Shown: positions 13,435 to 15,694 of the stretch, in pieces | Position numbering within the stretch: position 1 is the first letter of the stretch | Layout of the letters: each line of letters opens with the position of its first letter | Notes under the pieces: generated by a model | The model's database searches: none | Told to the model about the DNA's origin: nothing | What the model saw: only the letters and a program-made list of their open reading frames with translations | Origin: Candidatus Cloacimonadota bacterium | Lineage (GTDB): Bacteria; Cloacimonadota; Cloacimonadia; Cloacimonadales; Cloacimonadaceae | DNA length: 15,694 nucleotides | NCBI GenBank assembly: GCA_023230245.1 | Contig: JALNXT010000006.1 | Span: forward strand, 1 to 15,694 | Direction of reading: 5' to 3' | Translations under genes and position numbers: made by a program

Positions 13435-15609
13435 ATGAAAACCCGCTTTTGGTTCCTAATGGTAATCTTCTGCCTGGTGTCATTGGCGTGGGCAGCTTAC
13501 CTATTTAGTATTCAGATTCTTGATCCCTTTAACTTTTCCGGTGCAAGGCGGGTTCGTTATGTTCCGGGCAAGGAAATCCTTGTTCCCAGAAGAGGTGCGA
13601 TACTAGATGCAAAAGGCAATCTGCTGGTAAGTTCGGTTAGTTATTACCAAATGGATATCGATAGAGCAGCGGTATCATCATGGGCTAAACGCAAAAACAT
13701 GGCTGTAGATGATGCTTTCAATAAATTGGCAGAAGTAATAGCTGCCCATACCAATCTGAATTCCGAAGCTGTATTAAAAAGATTGAATCTAGGGAATAAA
13801 AATACCTCTATCCAAATCTCAAACAAAGTAAGCGAAGCTGAACTAGACAAAGTTATTAAAGATTTTAAGGCCAAGGATCTCCCCGGACTAATCCATAGCT
13901 TTGCTTCCATGAAAAGGATATATTCCAAAGAAAAACTAGCTGCCAGATTGATGGGATCAGTGCGTGAAGTTTCAGACGGTTTCGATATTGATACGAATAG
14001 CAAATCGCTGTACAAACTTGCTGGCAATTGCGGCGTTGAAGCCACCTACGACAAGGTATTATCCGGAGACTATGGCTGGCGGGAAATTGTGCTGGACGCC
14101 AACCATCAACGAGTTCCCTATCCCAACTTGCACGAGAAAAAGCCAAAGAATGGCGAGAATATCTGGCTTACAATAGATTCTAACATACAAGAAATTGTGG
14201 AAAATGCCTTGTATGAGGGCTTGGAAAAATATAGTGCCAGTAACGCAGGTGCAGTGGTGATGGATCCCAAAACGGGCAGAATCTTAGCTCTTGCCGGAGT
14301 ATCCTTAGACGATAAAACCGATGATGCAGGAATTGTGAGAGTTAAATCTAACATCCCTGTGAGCTTTATGTTCGAGCCGGGATCCACAATGAAACCCCTT
14401 ACCATGCTTTCTGCCCTAGAAAATAAACTAATCCGCAGCAATGAACTTATCGCATGTGGAAGATACCAAGCTGGACGGCGTGTGATATCGGACACACATG
14501 ACTATGGGAACATTACGCCCCGCGATATCATAGTAAAATCCAGTAACGTTGGTATAGCCAGAATTGCAGAAAGAATCGGTTCAGTCCGCTTGTATGAAGA
14601 TTTCATATCTTACGGTTTTGGACAAAAGACAGCCTTAAATCTATTCGGAGAATCTAGCGGGATATTTGCTAAACTGCAAAACTGGGATGGTTATACCCTC
14701 CATTCTGTAGCATTTGGGCAGGCAATATCGCTTACCGCAGTACAGCTAGCCACCGCATATTGCGCCATAGCCAACGGTGGCAAACTGATGAAGCCGTTAA
14801 TAGTAGATTCTTATCGGGACGACAAAGGCGGGGTGTTAGAGCAATTTGAACCGACCGTGTTACGCAATGTATCCACGAAGGCTGCTACAGATACCATGCG
14901 CTCATATCTTCAGGGCGTGGTAGATTATGGCACGGCAAAACATATTAAAATGGATTACATTCGCTTGGGTGGCAAGACTGGTACTGCTCAAAAAAACGTG
15001 ATAGGCACCAAGGGTTATTCAAGTAATAAATACAATGCTGTTTTTGCAGGTATGTTCCCTACGGAAGATCCACAAATGGTAATAGTGGTTTTTTATGATG
15101 AACCAGCCTATGGCTTCCATTACGGAAGTACTAGCAGTGCTCCTACATTCAAAAAAATCGTAGAGAATATATTGTTCATGCCGGATTGTCAGATTCTCCC
15201 TTATAATGAGAGGTTGATGAAGACGTCATTGAGCATGCCCAAGCTAACCGGGATGTCAATTTATCAAGCAGAAAACACATTAAACAGGTTTGGGTTCTTA
15301 TACAAAGTAGAGGGGCCTGATTCGGCTTCTGTTGTTATAGATCAATTTCCCAAAGAGGGTGTTACCGTAGATAGAAACCATCCGATAACTTTGAAGATTG
15401 GCCCCAGCCGGAATAAAAATATCCCCATTATCGAAGCTACTGGTATGCCCAGATTAATTGGCTTAAGTTTACGCTCAGCAGTTAACGAAGCAGCGAAACA
15501 CGGGATTGCGCTGAAAATCAATGGTTCAGGCATCGTAAGGAAACAATCTATCTTGCCGGGAAGCAGAATCCTAAAAGGTAGTTCTTGCGTGCTAGAGGCG
15601 TCCTTATGA
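13435..15609 (+). CDS. ftsI: FtsI-like class B penicillin-binding protein with two PASTA domains
   Basis: This is a septal peptidoglycan transpeptidase of 724 residues. Residues 1-28 give a short cytoplasmic tail and a membrane anchor. The class B N-terminal module follows, opening with VPRRGAILDAKGNLL (about 50-64). The transpeptidase domain carries all three active-site motifs: SxxK as S317-T-M-K320 in EPGSTMKP, SxN as S369-S-N371, and KTG at 514-516 in GGKTGTAQ. The catalytic serine is S317. Two C-terminal PASTA domains start near 600 (SMPKLTGMSIYQAENTL) and 670 (MPRLIGLSLRSAVNEAA). PASTA domains are best known from Gram-positive PBP2x/SpoVD, but also occur on FtsI of some diderm phyla. 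Context (mraZ, rsmH and ftsL before, a murE-like start after) supports FtsI rather than an elongation PBP2. It starts one base after the ftsL stop and its own stop overlaps the next gene as ATGA. Confidence 0.95.
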   Translation: MKTRFWFLMVIFCLVSLAWAAYLFSIQILDPFNFSGARRVRYVPGKEILVPRRGAILDAKGNLLVSSVSYYQMDIDRAAVSSWAKRKNMAVDDAFNKLAEVIAAHTNLNSEAVLKRLNLGNKNTSIQISNKVSEAELDKVIKDFKAKDLPGLIHSFASMKRIYSKEKLAARLMGSVREVSDGFDIDTNSKSLYKLAGNCGVEATYDKVLSGDYGWREIVLDANHQRVPYPNLHEKKPKNGENIWLTIDSNIQEIVENALYEGLEKYSASNAGAVVMDPKTGRILALAGVSLDDKTDDAGIVRVKSNIPVSFMFEPGSTMKPLTMLSALENKLIRSNELIACGRYQAGRRVISDTHDYGNITPRDIIVKSSNVGIARIAERIGSVRLYEDFISYGFGQKTALNLFGESSGIFAKLQNWDGYTLHSVAFGQAISLTAVQLATAYCAIANGGKLMKPLIVDSYRDDKGGVLEQFEPTVLRNVSTKAATDTMRSYLQGVVDYGTAKHIKMDYIRLGGKTGTAQKNVIGTKGYSSNKYNAVFAGMFPTEDPQMVIVVFYDEPAYGFHYGSTSSAPTFKKIVENILFMPDCQILPYNERLMKTSLSMPKLTGMSIYQAENTLNRFGFLYKVEGPDSASVVIDQFPKEGVTVDRNHPITLKIGPSRNKNIPIIEATGMPRLIGLSLRSAVNEAAKHGIALKINGSGIVRKQSILPGSRILKGSSCVLEASL

Positions 15610-15694
15610 TACATAGAATCGAGATTGCGCTGAAGGCACATGATTTACTGATAGAGAGCCAGGGCTTGGCTTCTCTAGAAAACTGGTGCGGCTG
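15606..15694 (+). CDS. murE: Start of next dcw gene, probably murE (truncated by window end)
   Basis: The ATG at 15606 overlaps the ftsI stop as ATGA and has GAGG eight bases upstream, so translation clearly continues. Only 29 codons are visible (beginning MIHRIEIALKAHDLL), too few to show any Mur-ligase motif. By gene order after ftsI it is most likely murE, the UDP-MurNAc-dipeptide:amino-acid ligase, with murF as the alternative. The symbol rests on position alone. Confidence 0.5.
   Translation, partial: MIHRIEIALKAHDLLIESQGLASLENWCG

Overview
The window looks like a chromosomal segment from a Gram-negative-type bacterium of the Cloacimonadota/FCB neighbourhood. This is inferred from three things: a secreted protein ending in a FlgD/T9SS-type sorting domain with an 'SNYPNPFNPN' motif, a histidine kinase with an N-terminal TPR sensor and an HDLRNPF H-box, and a lipoprotein of the same style. 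No marker gene fixes the taxon. Base composition is moderate to AT-leaning. Genes are tightly packed, with many 4-nt ATGA stop/start overlaps.

Layout. (1) 1-2303, + strand: the 3' part of cysS (cysteinyl-tRNA synthetase), then a membrane-anchored six-bladed beta-propeller protein, then a small APH/RIO-like kinase that lacks a normal start codon. (2) 2304-2572: a convergent junction holding a long imperfect palindrome. (3) 2573-4918, - strand: a TPR-TM-PAS-HisKA-HATPase sensor kinase with no response regulator beside it. (4) 4919-5284: a divergent promoter region. (5) 5285-9462, + strand: a two-gene unit of a large lipoprotein with a GATase/ThuA-like C-terminal domain and a secreted FN3 plus sorting-domain protein. 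(6) 9463-9718: a terminator-like hairpin, a second copy of the long palindrome, and a candidate -35 box. (7) 9719-10429: a class I methyltransferase. (8) 10430-11629: 1.2 kb of non-coding DNA packed with repeats: tandem 7- and 8-mers, an 89-nt direct repeat at 151-nt spacing, inverted purine/pyrimidine blocks and short-loop hairpins. (9) 11478 to the end: a clear sigma70-type promoter followed by the start of the division/cell-wall (dcw) operon: mraZ, rsmH, ftsL, ftsI (a penicillin-binding protein with two PASTA domains), and the first 29 codons of the next gene, probably murE.

How the genes fit together. The dcw genes form one coupled operon for regulation, ribosome maturation and septal peptidoglycan synthesis. 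The lipoprotein and sorting-domain protein overlap by 4 nt and are probably exported together to the cell surface. The sensor kinase is transcribed divergently from them, so it could be connected to them, but nothing in the sequence proves it.

The least ordinary content is non-coding. One item is a pair of hairpins built from the heptamer CATTGCC/GGCAATG at an exact 11-nt period, with spacers that differ between copies but still pair. The other is the repeat field upstream of the dcw promoter. I saw no convincing new enzymatic or defence system.
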